Shown: positions 56,801 to 61,230, counted from the first letter of the stretch. The stretch is 64,000 nt of DNA from Bactericera cockerelli (GCA_024516035.1 CM044955.1:19170791-19234790); one strand, 5' to 3'. Program-made: numbers and translations. Notes: a model not told the origin generated them from the sequence alone.

Positions 56801-59279
56801 ACCCTTTAACCAGCATAGGGGCTGGCCCTGAAAATTGGTTCTGCTAAAAAATATAGTTCATTTTACTTGTATTAAAAAAATCAACTAACCATTTTTGGCA
56901 ATAGAAATTTCTCTTAAAGTGTATGTAACAGTAATCCAAGTAACTATAAGGCTTTTGTCAATTATTAGCCTCCTTGTAAAGACAGTGGTAGAAGTCTCAG
57001 GTTACCATTGTTCATGATAACGCCGCCCTATGATAATAATAATAATAAAACATCAATAACTAACTCTACTACATTATGACATTCTTCTTACACATTGGCA
57101 TCAACACAGGAGGTGTCATGGATCATCACATAGTACTTGCATATGCTGAGGCCAAACCACTTCGGTAGGTTGACCATGTTGGCATGGGCACTGATTGACT
57201 GACTCAGCTCCTGGTTCATGAAAGCCAGAGTCCCCGTGAGATTATCCTCAGCAGAGGACACACCCACAAAGCAAGCCAGGTAGTGCCGGGTAAACTCATG
57301 ATCCAGTGGGAACTGAACTCTGAGAAAAGTTTCCCGCCATGCCTCAAACCAAGGTGTTGCAATGGGTACATCAATGGTTCGATCACCTGTAGGATATGAT
57401 TACATGAGGTTGCAAGTAATATGTCGCTGATTTCATTACAATAGAATTTCTCTCAGATCTTACAATAATTAATATGACTTTAAATAGTTTTCCAGAAAAA
57501 AAATGATACTATTTTTGATGTCCAGAGACCATTTAATTATGTGGGTTCCTCTGAAAGGAAAACTTGCAACTAACTTCAATTATATTTAATTTAGTTAAAA
57601 TTAAACATACTTCTGTAAATCACTGGATGTGATTTTGGAGTCTTTACCTTTAGTGGATGATGTACTATTGTGTGCTGCATACTGCAGGGTAATGAAACAT
57701 AATGACTGAATATTTTAGGCAGAACTATTTTGAGATGTAGAAATATTTTTCAATGGTCACTATAATTTTATACAGGTATCTATTTCTGTTAACAGCAGCA
57801 TTTACACAATATGTAATTATGAGACCTAGAACTAATTGATCAACCAGTTGGTCAACTTACTTTAAAACATACTAATTAGACAGTTTGTGTGATGAAGTGC
57901 TTGCTTATCTTATTGCCAATATTTTTTTTACCTACCTATTTTCATACTTTTGGTGGAATTATTAGTTATTTGACTGACAGACTCATTGAGATATTTGCGA
58001 GCTAGCATACTCTGAGGTGGTCTTGTGGTCCATTCACTTATTGAGAGTTTCAGTTCTTTCATCACAGCAACTGTACCAGAGGGTTCCCTTACATGAACTG
58101 GGGAAATCACAAAACAATGTTCTTGTTAACAATACCTAGATATTTGGTAAAAACAAGGTGAAGAATATATTTGTATATATAAAAAAAATTCTATACATAC
58201 TAGCATGCAAATACTATACATTTTTATTGAACCTACAATGGACAAATATCTCAGAATCAAACAATTTATTTCAAATTTTAGAATTGTTCAGGATATAAAC
58301 TTTTTTCAGGAATACTACAATTAAAAAGAAAAAAATCAAAACCCCTGATACCCTCAAAATAAGAAAAAATACCTTCTCATTATTTTAATAAAATTTTAGT
58401 GTATTATGGTTGTTGAGTAGCAAAATTAGTAACTGTCCAGCATTGAGAAAAAAAAATTCCTGGTTTGATATTTCCAAATATTTCTATTTCATAACCTATA
58501 AAAGAACTGGAAGAAAGAATTTTTTTATTACAGTTTGGTTAACTTTGGTTAGAAAAAAAAATACAGCTAAAGTGTTTGCCTGAAAACAGGGATTCTAAGT
58601 GTTTGAGAGACTAATTCACAGAAAATGTAAAAATGTTGCATGGTCATAACACAATGGTGATGTTACCCTCCTTTTACAGGAAACTCACAAACCTGCTGCC
58701 CACATTAACCTCAGCCTTGGTTGGGCTGAAATGCCAGCATCACAAAATCTTCACCTCACTGGATGTTGCTTAACTTCAGTGATCCTACAAGAAATGGTAC
58801 TTTCAATGTGCCATTTGACACTGTCATACTAATGTTTCCTTCTAGCTCAGAGCAAACAAAGACTTTCCACCTCTCACATGAATCTCTGTGCTCAGTGGAA
58901 AATTGTTGATTTGTTGCCTTTTGATGAGTATACTGGTATACACTATAGCACCCTAGACCTTAGAATAGTACCAAGGTACCACATAAAATAATTTAACCAT
59001 GTCATTTAAAGTAAGCAGTCAGAACAGTTCCCAAAAATTGTCTATATCAAGCTGTAGGTATCAGGGTCTGTGATATCTAGTGCGGGACTCTGACTAGATT
59101 ATAGATATCTGATTCAACTTACTCTCCATCTGAACCTTGCTGAAAGGTTGCAAAAGTTCTGTGAAAGACATTTTGTTTTTGAGGCAAATTTCATTTGCAG
59201 ATGGACTTGACATAACAGCCACCATAGGTGGAAATGTGCTCTGGATAAACTCCTTGGCACTTTGTTTGGTCTTAGCCAT
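15171..59279 (-). CDS. TRAPPC8: TRAPPC8, TRAPP III complex subunit (Trs85 family), 20 exons, 1297 aa
   Basis: TRAPPC8 is the TRAPP III-specific subunit that helps the complex activate Rab1 in ER-Golgi traffic and autophagy. Coding exons (minus strand order): 59279-59123, 58097-57936, 57386-57092, 56212-56062, 54694-54569, 45423-45274, 36828-36713, 35442-35194, 34440-34158, 32279-32097, 31491-31328, 30441-30308, 23319-23171, 22234-22061, 19442-19096, 18804-18660, 18293-18200, 17697-17447, 16823-16555, 15465-15171. All phases join, giving 1298 codons with stop; human TRAPPC8 is about 1435 aa. Conserved landmarks include [13 protein letters not shown] in exon 1, [12 protein letters not shown] in exon 3, [13 protein letters not shown] in exon 7, [18 protein letters not shown] in exon 9 and [12 protein letters not shown] in exon 15. 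The start [11 protein letters not shown] aligns with the family N-terminus; an upstream in-frame ATG at 59297 is possible. Three other genes lie in its introns, and five donors are followed by tandem copies of themselves. Confidence 0.95.
18319..18712 (-). repeat. 64-bp tandem array built from the end and donor of TRAPPC8 exon 16
   Basis: Six units of 64 bp, spaced exactly (donor positions 18660, 18596, 18532, 18468, 18404, 18340). On the minus strand each unit reads as the last 17 codons of exon 16 ([17 protein letters not shown]) followed by GTAAT and a few intron bases. The unit nearest the rest of the exon is taken as the real exon end. Reading past the first donor meets a TAG within the next unit, so use of a later donor would truncate the protein. 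Confidence 0.85.
19718..21142 (-). CDS. Intronless coiled-coil protein, 474 aa, nested in TRAPPC8 intron 14
   Basis: A single uninterrupted frame of 474 codons lies between TRAPPC8 exons 14 and 15, on the same strand. The first 250 residues are polar and basic, with a nuclear-signal-like KRKRRR at 177-182. Residues about 279-424 show strong heptad spacing ([29 protein letters not shown]), a long coiled coil. The tail is Ser/Thr-rich ([15 protein letters not shown]) and ends in a short basic helix. An ATTAAA signal lies near 19660. Absence of introns in an intron-rich region suggests a retrogene, although I see no poly(A) remnant. I do not recognise a family; it could be cytoskeletal, centriolar or nuclear. 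Length without stops argues that it is real. Confidence 0.65.
   Translation of the reverse strand: MNVDMMDDELNSKFNAWADGFKDLSGFLTQKKVNLKRSQRKEIFSLNSKVFCKTAVQNIRQVSRSQNRNERKTGKESELKKEHAVKSNEILNLAPVNQHSHEQTHEDLMNAVNQRNMKKYQNDSVRKKVDSVKSKNSDLTQVKSGHTVSKDQSSNNPSALLDKKIAAFLQSRFQHFKRKRRRESQKYKTKSEIGSKRRLDKMVSSKKIKYPEKICQDLYPKDSRTLLVGANMSDVLLSHSQSFATKTQRESVKYMTDRKGHPAERKSPSKKDIPNILKVQDVRLNEAMEKIDLLFKKLQKSETTILQRDQLIQDLKRDLDKSIDDNRNITCANENLTKKVDSQAKIIETLEAEKMTKLNVEEHGQKISDLNEIISKLTSEKQKLMEAQECGLSMLERQKSETESLVEEKIRLQSEMQDLREMFVQGKNMNMVHSETQTTPSSPTSRSHSEDTSRFLKIMQEKAKTFITKQSLQA
22275..22450 (+). repeat. SINE-like family D
   Basis: About 175 bp starting near CAGTTTCCTAAGGGTTTAATG and ending GCTGGCTACAACAACAT. 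A close copy with the same boundaries and a longer (CAA)n tail lies at 43828-44005. The sequence CTCCAGCTGTAGCCAAGCTG is near its end. Type unknown; a short retroposon with a CAA tail is likely. Confidence 0.65.
22783..22850. repeat. AT-rich simple repeat
   Basis: Repeats of TTTAA and TTTA in TRAPPC8 intron 13. Confidence 0.8.
23390..23497 (+). mobile_element. Single arm of a foldback element
   Basis: It begins TACAGGGTGGGGCAAAAG, matching the end of the palindromic element at 33114 for about 100 bp up to GACCTTCTTT, then diverges. No opposite arm is visible, so this is a solo or truncated copy in TRAPPC8 intron 12. Confidence 0.75.
24040..24168 (-). mobile_element. MITE, GGGCGGAATTAATAGAC ends
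   Basis: About 130 bp with imperfect terminal inverted repeats (GGGTCAATTAATAGAC at left, GTCTATTAATTCCGCCC at right). It is the same family as the cluster at 60119-62196. Confidence 0.75.
24462..28813 (+). mobile_element. Full-length non-LTR retrotransposon (LINE)
   Basis: The element is 4.35 kb with about 820 bp of 5' leader, one intact ORF (25286-28768) and a very short 3' end. It is flanked by ATGTATGTATGT on both sides (24450-24461 and 28814-28825), consistent with a target duplication within a GTAT-type simple repeat, although the simple repeat weakens that inference. Insertion into the Helitron-like element shows it is the younger of the two. Confidence 0.8.
25286..28768 (+). CDS. LINE endonuclease/reverse transcriptase, intact, 1160 aa
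   Basis: This single protein would nick DNA, reverse transcribe its RNA and integrate it. Residues 1-260 form an APE-type endonuclease: TWNIRTLL near 13, LQETH at 51-55, GDMNARVG near 160 and ETDHRMV near 256. The reverse transcriptase spans about 490-800, with [34 protein letters not shown] and the catalytic FADD near 746. A region with [10 protein letters not shown] follows. The C-terminus has three Cys/His fingers: CPTC near 1029, CGLCGH near 1069 and [17 protein letters not shown] at the end. There are no stops or frameshifts, so this copy may be competent. The closest match from memory is the RTE-like group of single-ORF LINEs; clade assignment is tentative. Confidence 0.92.
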   Translation: MKKSNGSKFKIATWNIRTLLDSKNKENLTIQRRTAVIAKELENYDIDIIALQETHLKETGRLDEKQAGYTFLWSGCSEEGENRYGVAIAMKTTLLEKGIISEPTCHSERIMSVNINGISENTLICCYAPTLAAEPHISDAFYEQLKHIVQNVPARKNVIIAGDMNARVGKDNSTWGNVIGKHGVGNINENGLRLLQFCSENNLKISNTIFSQKNKYKNTWQHPRSKQWHLIDYIIVRSNFISSVLRCKVMRGAECETDHRMVRACIVFKPKKHVRPKNTKLKRFNMKKLEVEDIKRSFIQSLNYTFDDQKTIEENWQAIKNKYVEAAECTLGKDKVTRWDWFDDCNTEIDELLNKKKDAHLLRLNQPNAKNDKEYKEAHRKCQREVRKLKEDWWKKKTEELQTYMNTNDTHNLYKGINAIVGPIKKPLNVVQDKSGNNIQGKENQLKRWKEYFSELYNQDNSIDHNQPDITLIDCEPPNDDPPSKQEISEALKHLKNYKSPGQDAITAEMLKADVNKTAEILVPLLNKIWTEKSLPQDWKDSTIIPLHKKGNKSICSNYRGISLLSVPGKVLARIIYNRLSPHLEKFLSDGQCGFRSHRSTTDMIFSAKLLVEKAMEQNTNLCIAFIDISKAFDSVNRQKLISVLELVKCPPTLLSLIASLHNNTQATIKVDGELTDPFEVRTGVRQGCVLAPLLFIIYMQFIMFKVTKSQNFGVDIRFRTDSNIFNRRGLKSINKVKMTKIQELMFADDCGLVARTPEELQLAINAFVKAASDFGLQVNEGKTEVMFVNCTPAPIMINNHVLKTVNTFKYLGSIVSNTSDIKPEVENRINAASKAFGRLYHRVWKPHGLTLKTKLRIYETIVLPTLLYSSECWTILDSHTKKLNAFHMRCLRSILNISWKDYTPNEDVLEKANMLSMDEIIKMRRLRWAGHVSRMAEDRLPQQIAFSELVQGNRPRCKPKRRWTDVLKTDLKSLNISESSWRTEAAERDKWRENTKGKILQKHHSKIIEAREKRQEKHDNEEMFDWKCPTCSFIRQGRKGRQYVQSHITQKHPELNPNTNEPVNLECGLCGHTSKNKAGASSHIRAKHPDQLIARNNKPIKIRNATSFARIRSSSPQPTTQVPTQTTQPSQQTNQYQCQSCPRVCKSKAGLLSHMRSCK
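28940..29370 (+). repeat. Tandem module of about 185 bp, 2.3 copies
   Basis: Units share AAAAATGGATGGGTGACG, TTCACGTTTTTTGAC, CGACCTATCAACTCA and GATGAGCCGTTCTTGAGCTA. They belong to the Helitron-like element between the LINE and the GT array. Confidence 0.8.
29374..29842 (+). repeat. Long imperfect GT microsatellite
   Basis: About 470 bp of almost pure GT with GG and TT interruptions. Open frames across it are artefacts of the repeat. Confidence 0.98.
29875..30006 (-). repeat. SINE family B
   Basis: On the minus strand it begins CCTCAGTAGCTTGATCGATA and contains GGAGGTCGGTGGTTCAAGTC, then a body ending in CACAAATA-like sequence. It matches copies at 40913 and 41127. Confidence 0.8.
30087..30212 (-). 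repeat. SINE family B, diverged
   Basis: Contains CGGTTCAAGTTC and AGCAACTGA-type head remnants on the minus strand; a decayed relative of the neighbour at 29875. Confidence 0.5.
30646..30900. mobile_element. MITE-like element, GC-rich ends
   Basis: The segment from AGGCGCGCCTGGTACTGAGG to CCGGCCGCGCCTG has inverted GC-rich ends. An inverted, longer relative lies at 44393-44815, sharing CCACCCAGACG-like, GATTGGCATGTTAAA-like and CCGGTTTATCTGGCAGCA blocks. It abuts the 37-bp array. Confidence 0.65.
30905..31350 (-). repeat. 37-bp tandem array carrying the donor of TRAPPC8 exon 11
   Basis: About 12 units of 37 bp. On the minus strand each unit is GTGAGTTGCGTAGTG followed by AGTCCAAAGCCAGCATAACCAA; the last 22 bases are the coding end of exon 11 and the next unit starts with its GTGAGT donor. 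Later units alternate CGCAA and TGCAA variants, giving a 74-bp higher-order period. Reading past the first donor gives an immediate TGA. Confidence 0.9.
31752..32100 (-). repeat. 115-bp tandem copies of the end and donor of TRAPPC8 exon 10
   Basis: Donor-like ACTAAC (plus strand) recurs at 31861, 31976 and 32091, exactly 115 bp apart, with a partial fourth unit at 31752-31800. Each unit holds a copy of the last 60 to 70 coding bases of exon 10 (reading [20 protein letters not shown] in the real one) followed by GTTAGTACGG. Confidence 0.88.
32585..32675 (-). repeat. SINE family B fragment
   Basis: The minus strand has GAAGGTCGGTGGTTCAAGTC and a short head remnant; the rest is deleted. Confidence 0.5.
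32790..32895 (+). repeat. SINE family C fragment
   Basis: The body segment CACTTCTTGCCCATTAGAGG and the A-rich end match the family C copy at 10321. Confidence 0.6.
33003..34142 (-). repeat. RTE-like LINE tail split by a foldback element
   Basis: An ATT-rich tail (33010-33030), GGACATTATGTACATA and, after the foldback insertion, AACTAAAGGGCGGGGTTATTGCC form the 3' end of a repeat also found at 42437, 52339 and 39545. Such GGGTTGGGTGGAAGAGATT...ATAACCCCGCC ends are typical of RTE-type retroposons in insects, but no coding part is left. Confidence 0.6.
33114..34071. mobile_element. Palindromic foldback element, 958 bp
   Basis: Both ends are TACAGGGTGGGGCAAAAG in inverted orientation, and the arms remain complementary through most of the element (CCCCATGTCGGGGCCAGG paired with its complement). 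A run of T and a GCATTGGCATTGG insert break the right arm. It encodes nothing recognisable. Confidence 0.85.
34435..34480 (-). repeat. 36-bp tandem duplication at the acceptor of TRAPPC8 exon 9
   Basis: The acceptor context GTTGTTAG/AATGCCTCAG occurs twice, 36 bp apart (exon starts 34440 and 34476). Both copies stay in frame, so use of the upstream acceptor would add 12 residues. The downstream one (34440) gives the better family alignment. Confidence 0.75.
34690..35230 (-). repeat. 82-bp and longer tandem copies of the end and donor of TRAPPC8 exon 8
   Basis: The donor (plus-strand TCTTAC) recurs at 34829, 35024, 35106 and 35188, that is 82, 82 and 195 bp apart. Each copy includes the exon end (minus strand GAAGAAAGCATCGG through AACCATTGCAA) and then GTAAGATCAATC. 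The copy at 34829 is longer and includes more of the exon. The copy at 35194 is attached to the full exon. Confidence 0.85.
35471..35753. mobile_element. MITE flanked by TTAA (piggyBac-type insertion)
   Basis: A 283-bp element with 15-bp perfect terminal inverted repeats, CACGTTCGTTACCAA, lies exactly between two TTAA tetranucleotides (35467-35470, 35754-35757). TTAA duplication is the piggyBac hallmark. It is inserted into the first unit of a 25-bp array, so the array is older. Confidence 0.82.
35754..36053 (-). repeat. 25-bp minisatellite next to the TRAPPC8 exon 8 acceptor
   Basis: Twelve near-identical units of GGTTAACACGGGGGAGTAGTGGACA (25 bp; units two in the middle have ATAGC). Its first unit is split from the rest by the TTAA MITE, so originally it began within about 25 bp of the exon 8 acceptor, with which it shares CTACTCCC (minus strand). 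Confidence 0.9.
36325..36550 (-). repeat. SINE family C, inverted
   Basis: The body from AGATGAGTGTTTCGCAGGC to CAGTTGTTTGTAACCGATA (complement) matches the copy at 10321; the tRNA-like head is degraded at the far end (TCGGCACTAGGGATCGATC). Confidence 0.75.
37156..37169 (+). promoter_or_regulatory. RFX X-box upstream of BBS5
   Basis: GTAACCATGGCAAC fits the X-box consensus GTNRCC-N2-RGYAAC. RFX factors bind such sites to switch on ciliary genes including BBS genes in flies and worms. It lies 357 bp before the BBS5 ATG, a usual distance. Confidence 0.75.
37526..44269 (+). CDS. BBS5: BBS5, BBSome subunit, 7 exons, 356 aa, complete
   Basis: BBS5 is the phosphoinositide-binding subunit of the BBSome, the coat that moves membrane proteins in and out of cilia. 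Exons: 37526-37646, 38640-38829, 39750-39865, 41301-41436, 42663-42816, 43343-43471, 44045-44269; phases all join to 357 codons with stop, close to the 341 aa of human BBS5. The start [12 protein letters not shown], then MKTRPGE, aligns with the conserved N-terminus. Exons 2-3 hold the first PH-like repeat ([26 protein letters not shown]) and exons 4-5 the second ([35 protein letters not shown]). The end [12 protein letters not shown] is typical. The exon 2 donor is the weak AG/GTTCGA. The whole gene lies in TRAPPC8 intron 6 on the opposite strand. An insect BBS5 is expected in ciliated sensory neurons. Confidence 0.95.
38101..38226 (+). repeat. SINE family E in BBS5 intron 1
   Basis: Same element as at 375-500, in the duplicated segment, with tRNA-like A and B boxes (GTGACTCAGTGG, GGGTTCGAATACC). 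Confidence 0.65.
38396..38602 (-). repeat. SINE family A in BBS5 intron 1
   Basis: Counterpart of the copy at 670-878; its head ends about 37 bp upstream of exon 2, close to the acceptor. Confidence 0.85.
39325..39510 (-). repeat. LINE/SINE tail fragment unique to this haplotype copy
   Basis: AT-rich sequence starting with (ATA)n at 39325 and containing ACAGACACAAACACAAACG. It is absent from the parallel segment at 1655-1675, so it is a fairly recent insertion. Confidence 0.5.
39545..39722 (+). repeat. RTE-like LINE tail
   Basis: AGGGTTGGGTGGGAGAGATT, then GGCAATAACCCCGCCC, TGTACATAATTATGTTC and AATAAATAAAATATAAT form a 3' end in the plus orientation, absent from the parallel haplotype segment. 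It matches the inverted tails at 33003, 42437 and 52339. Confidence 0.6.
39897..40105 (+). repeat. SINE family A in BBS5 intron 3
   Basis: Counterpart of 2058-2262, with the same perfect acceptor-like stem, A box and B box and an ATTATT tail. It begins about 30 bp after the exon 3 donor. Confidence 0.88.
40146..40520 (-). pseudogene. LINE ORF C-terminal fragment
   Basis: An open minus-strand segment of about 124 codons includes [36 protein letters not shown] and [19 protein letters not shown]. From memory this resembles the C-terminal end of retrotransposon reverse-transcriptase polyproteins (FVPVAVET...[18 protein letters not shown] type). The enzymatic core is missing, so it is a 5'-truncated relic in BBS5 intron 3. 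The window's first copy enters the N gap inside this fragment. Confidence 0.6.
40913..41045 (-). repeat. SINE family B in BBS5 intron 3
   Basis: A tRNA-like head on the minus strand (CTTAGTAGCTTGAACGATAA ... GGAGGTCGGTGGTTCAAGTC) and a body ending ATATTTG-like. It forms an inverted pair with the copy at 41127. Confidence 0.8.
41127..41263 (+). repeat. SINE family B in BBS5 intron 3
   Basis: Head: CCGACCTCAGTAGCTAGTACG and GGAGGTCGGTGCTTCAAGTC; body: GTAAAGCGAGTTAGAATAG ... ATAAACACAAATAT. It is inverted relative to the copy at 40913 and ends about 38 bp before exon 4. Confidence 0.82.
41467..41682 (-). repeat. SINE family A in BBS5 intron 4
   Basis: Minus-strand copy with intact GTCCCGGTAGCTCAGTGG head and an AAT-type tail, about 30 bp after the exon 4 donor. 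Confidence 0.85.
41805..41960 (-). repeat. SINE family F, tRNA-like head
   Basis: On the minus strand: GTAGTGACTACTGCCCGTAA, then CCAGAGGTCTCGAGTTCGACTC as a B-box region and a body with GTCCCAAACACGTGAAGC. A plus-strand head fragment lies at 42945-43010. Confidence 0.55.
42437..42625 (-). repeat. RTE-like LINE tail in BBS5 intron 4, uninterrupted
   Basis: (ATT)n, then ATGGACATTATGTACATAC, AACAATATATACAATAAAA, AACTAAAGGGCGGGG and TCTTCCACCCAACCCTT. It shows the empty state of the site that is occupied by foldback elements at 33114 and 52673. Confidence 0.65.
42945..43010 (+). repeat. SINE family F head fragment
   Basis: CCTCCGTGGCGTAATGGTTG and AGTCTCGAGTTTGACA match the inverted element at 41805. 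Confidence 0.5.
43128..43281 (+). mobile_element. Non-autonomous Helitron, 5' truncated
   Basis: It matches the 3' two thirds of the copy at 52364 and ends with a hairpin (CGGGCAACAGCCCG) then CTTG, a variant of CTAG. Its 5' start is missing. It lies about 60 bp before BBS5 exon 6. Confidence 0.75.
43828..44010 (+). repeat. SINE-like family D with (CAA)n tail
   Basis: Close copy of 22275-22450 ending in AACAACAACAACAACAACA, just 35 bp before BBS5 exon 7. Confidence 0.75.
44393..44815. mobile_element. MITE-like element, GC-rich ends, inverted relative of 30646
   Basis: It begins AGGCGCGGCCGGCGAGAA and ends CACCGGCTGCGCCTT; inner blocks GCTGCCACATAAACCGGAC and GGGGGTGCTGCAGTTCCGCA match the complement of 30646-30900. 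It follows the BBS5 stop by about 120 bp and may hold its 3' end region. Confidence 0.65.
45757..45808. repeat. Perfect 52-bp palindrome
   Basis: Arms of 25 bp (CTTGATTAATATTAACTTAT plus CCAAT) are perfectly complementary around a 2-base centre. It lies in TRAPPC8 intron 5 and is not attached to any element I recognise. Confidence 0.9.
45810..47590. other. Upstream region of the secreted-protein gene; nothing firm
   Basis: AT-rich with several poly(A) runs. A TATAAA at 46854 and short reading frames around 46909-47139 are not supported by splice sites or composition. I see no defined element. Confidence 0.4.
47598..51544 (+). CDS. Secreted, highly charged Arg/Tyr-rich protein, 3 exons, 700 aa
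   Basis: Exon 1 (47598-47889) starts with a signal peptide, [20 protein letters not shown], then an acidic Ser-rich stretch. Exon 2 (49032-49285) is Lys/Arg-rich and includes [16 protein letters not shown] and [14 protein letters not shown]. Exon 3 (49988-51544) has an acidic tract ([16 protein letters not shown]), a Lys/Glu helix ([20 protein letters not shown]) and, near residues 475-560, repeats of the [10 protein letters not shown] kind. Phases 1 and 0 join cleanly. Dipeptides RY, ER and RD dominate, unlike RS domains of splicing factors only in the presence of a signal peptide. The gene lies in TRAPPC8 intron 5 on the opposite strand; intron 1 is mostly an 18-bp array. Function unknown; a structural, matrix or saliva protein is possible. 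Confidence 0.72.
47890..48915 (+). repeat. 18-bp minisatellite starting at a splice donor
   Basis: About 50 units of GAGTGTCTTCATTCTGAT, with ATAAGTG variants and 7-bp truncated units (CATTCTTCATTCT). It begins inside the donor of exon 1: CG/GTGAGTGTC is the first unit. All later units read ATGAGTG instead of GTGAGTG, so none carries the GT. It is interrupted at 48525-48590 by unrelated AT-rich sequence. Confidence 0.93.
49032..49693 (+). CDS. Alternative last exon of the secreted-protein gene
   Basis: If the donor at 49286 is not used, the frame of exon 2 stays open for 135 more codons, with protein-like content ([55 protein letters not shown]), to a stop at 49693. An AATAAA at about 49836 follows at a normal distance. 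This predicts a 317-aa form lacking the Arg/Tyr-rich part. Alternatively it is the chance extension of an intron, but that length without a stop in AT-rich DNA is unlikely. Confidence 0.5.
49834..49840 (+). terminator. Possible polyadenylation signal for the short form
   Basis: AATAAA lies about 145 bp after the stop at 49693, inside intron 2 of the long form. Confidence 0.45.
51545..52195. other. 3' flank of the secreted-protein gene
   Basis: AT-rich non-coding sequence, probably 3' UTR and TRAPPC8 intron 5. No AATAAA is obvious close to the stop at 51544. Confidence 0.4.
52196..52340 (-). repeat. 20-bp array, far part, derived from the TRAPPC8 exon 5 donor
   Basis: Plus-strand units CTATGACTCACCCTATCTCC repeat with variants. 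It is the same array as 54440-54568, separated from it by nested transposon insertions. Confidence 0.85.
52364..52597 (+). mobile_element. Non-autonomous Helitron, full length
   Basis: A/TCTTAATATATAAATGTC at the start and a hairpin CGGGCGACAGCCCG plus CTAG/T at the end. 234 bp without coding capacity. Confidence 0.87.
52673..54351. mobile_element. Giant palindromic foldback element, 1679 bp
   Basis: Arms of about 740 bp are almost perfect inverted copies, ending TACAGGGTGTCCCACC on both sides. The spacer of about 180 bp ends in its own hairpin (AACGAAGACTTCGAATCATG around 53571-53614). Within each arm ACAGGGTG recurs several times (52675, 52797, 52925, 53202) and twice inverted, as if built from short modules each opening with the terminal motif. 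No transposase is encoded. Confidence 0.9.
54440..54568 (-). repeat. 20-bp array, near part, carrying the TRAPPC8 exon 5 donor
   Basis: On the minus strand the exon ends CATTAGGAGATAAG and the donor is GTGAGT. The following units are GTGAGTCATAGGGAGACAGG, GTGAGTCATAGGGAGATAGA and GTGAGTCATTAGGAGATAAG; the third repeats the exon end exactly. Confidence 0.88.
54924..55131 (-). mobile_element. Non-autonomous Helitron
   Basis: Inverted copy of the family: 3' hairpin and CTAG at 54924, 5' TCTTAATATATAAATGTC at 55131; a small internal deletion relative to 52364. Confidence 0.85.
55390..55500 (-). repeat. Short dispersed repeat fragment
   Basis: Complementary to 1530-1655 and 39215-39330 around GCATTAACCTCGCCTGGTTA-like and GTGGTAGAAAATGCTTT-like blocks. 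The element type is unknown. Confidence 0.4.
56475..56600 (+). repeat. Degenerate foldback end
   Basis: ATACAGGGTAGGGCAATAGT and GGCTTCTGAGTTAG resemble the end at 33114 and 23390 but are decayed, with no opposite arm. Confidence 0.5.
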
Positions 59280-60110
59280 GATGATCAGGTTTGTCACTTA
59301 TGATGAGCTACAAAGGTGATAAGCAAATCATTGCCAGTCCCAAGATCAATATGGGTTATCAACTGAACACTTCTATGCAGAAAAGAGTAACTGGGTCATT
59401 TTAAATTTGATTTTTTTGTTATATAAAAGGTTTATTAACTTGACAATTTCCACAAATAATGTTTAGACTGAAACTGAAGTGAAGAAGTTGATTTTTTTTC
59501 TATTTCATTACCAGATAGGTACCTGAAAGAATTAAACTCTGACATTTCTCATTTTTACAGGTTTTGTATTTTTTATGATTTGTTTTGAGACAAGTTGACA
59601 ACTTCACTCATCATAAACAATAAAAATGATTTTGCATATAACGCCTAAAAACTAAATGATTATACAATGTGAATTACATTACTAGAAACGTTTTAAACAT
59701 TAATTGAAGGGGTAGGAAAGGTTTCCTCAAAATAATAGGCAGTATGCTGAGTTCTGTATACTAGTTCTGTATTAACCCTTATCTTGGCAGAGAATTTCAA
59801 TTTTTAATTTATTATTGGATGGTTGGATGGAAGGATGATTATTGGATGGTTGGATGGAAGAGCTCCATCCTGCCACTTTAAATAAAGCGTTTAAAAATTG
59901 AAATAATTTTAAATGTTCTGTGGAAGAAAATATGCTTTAGGATTAATTTTTGGCGAATAGAGTAAAAAAAACTGATGGTATCCAAATATACACATTGCCA
60001 AGATAAGGGTAAGTCGAACTTATTACGGTATAATTATGTAAGTACAATTGTACATATATGACGAAAACTCAACTCTGCACATGCGCTCAACAGGATGCGT
60101 ACGTAAATTT
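59280..60110. other. Region upstream of TRAPPC8
   Basis: This should hold the TRAPPC8 promoter and 5' UTR. I see no TATA box or CpG-rich stretch; a short GGATGGTTGGATGGAAG duplication lies at 59817-59865. Confidence 0.4.
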
Positions 60111-60112
60111 AT

Positions 60113-60196
60113 GGCCGAATTAATAGACGTTTTCGTAATACCTCTGTGGCGCTAAGTCACCGATTGTATACTGTCTAAGATAGGGAAAACCGACTT
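60113..60196 (-). mobile_element. MITE fragment, GGGCGGAATTAATAGAC family
   Basis: GAATTAATAGACGTTTTCG through GATAGGGAAAACCGACTTA is half of the element, joined directly to the next copy. Confidence 0.65.
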
Positions 60197-60517
60197 AGGG
60201 CGGAATTAATAGACAACATCAATAACTTAAGTCGTTGGTAAGTGTCGGTTTTCCCTATCTTAGGCCGGCCATTCACGATCAGTCCAAACTGACAGTTTGG
60301 ACTGATCAGTCTAAACTGATACTTTCGACTGACGTGAATGGCAGTGGACTGCAGTCCAATTGGACTAATGAGTTTGACTGTAGGATTATAAAAAATTTAT
60401 ATTTTGAACTGAAGGTGCTTGGACTGACAGTTAAATTTTTTATGTGAATGGCGCTTTCAGTCCTCAGTTAACCAATTTCTCTTCAGAGTTCAGATTGCCG
60501 ATTTTGAATTTTTAAAA

Positions 60518-60690
60518 ATGTCGCGCCAAAAGGCATCTCAAGCAACTGTCGATTTCATTGCAATTTTAAGATCAGAGCCCTGTCTCTGGAAAGTTAATTC
60601 CGAGGAATATAAAGAATATAGTTTGGACAAACTAATTTACAATAGACATGTTGTACATATATTGAAAAATATATACAACAACAATTAAAC
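60518..60690 (+). pseudogene. MADF-domain fragment of a Harbinger element
   Basis: From an ATG at 60518 the reading is MSRQKASQATVDFIAILRSE, then PCLWKVNSEEYKEY, ending in stop codons soon after 60680. The pattern FI..LRSEPCLW....EEYK fits the start of a MADF DNA-binding domain, the accessory protein of Harbinger transposons. Only the first third of the domain is left. Confidence 0.6.
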
Positions 60691-60924
60691 AAACAAATCC
60701 TCCATTCAATATTGACTTATTTAATGATACTTTAAACTCATTAAAATCAAAACTTATTGATTTCCAATCGCCACACCAATAGTGTTCTGATCGCTTATGC
60801 TTAGTTTTAATAATTATTTTAAGTTTTTTTTTTTTTTTTAAGTTATTTTACTATATTATGTTTAAGTATTTTATTTGTTTTGTGTAGGGAAATTTATGTA
60901 TCATGGGTAGTACCCGTCTATTAA

Positions 60925-61142
<218 letters not shown>

Positions 61143-61154
61143 ATAGGCGCCATC

Positions 61155-61230
61155 AACGCCAGCGTTGATGGCGCGTTGAATGCACCGGTTCTCGTGGGAC
61201 CACCGAAGTTAAGCAACGTACTTCTTTCGC
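61155..61230 (+). repeat. 5S rRNA-like fragment
   Basis: GTTGAATGCACCGGTTCTCG, then TGGGACCACCGAAGTTAAGC and AACG align with the middle of insect 5S rRNA (TTGAATACATCGGTTCTCGTCCGATCACCGAAATTAAGC region). The ends of 5S are missing. It is a pseudogene piece or the head of a 5S-derived SINE. Confidence 0.6.
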
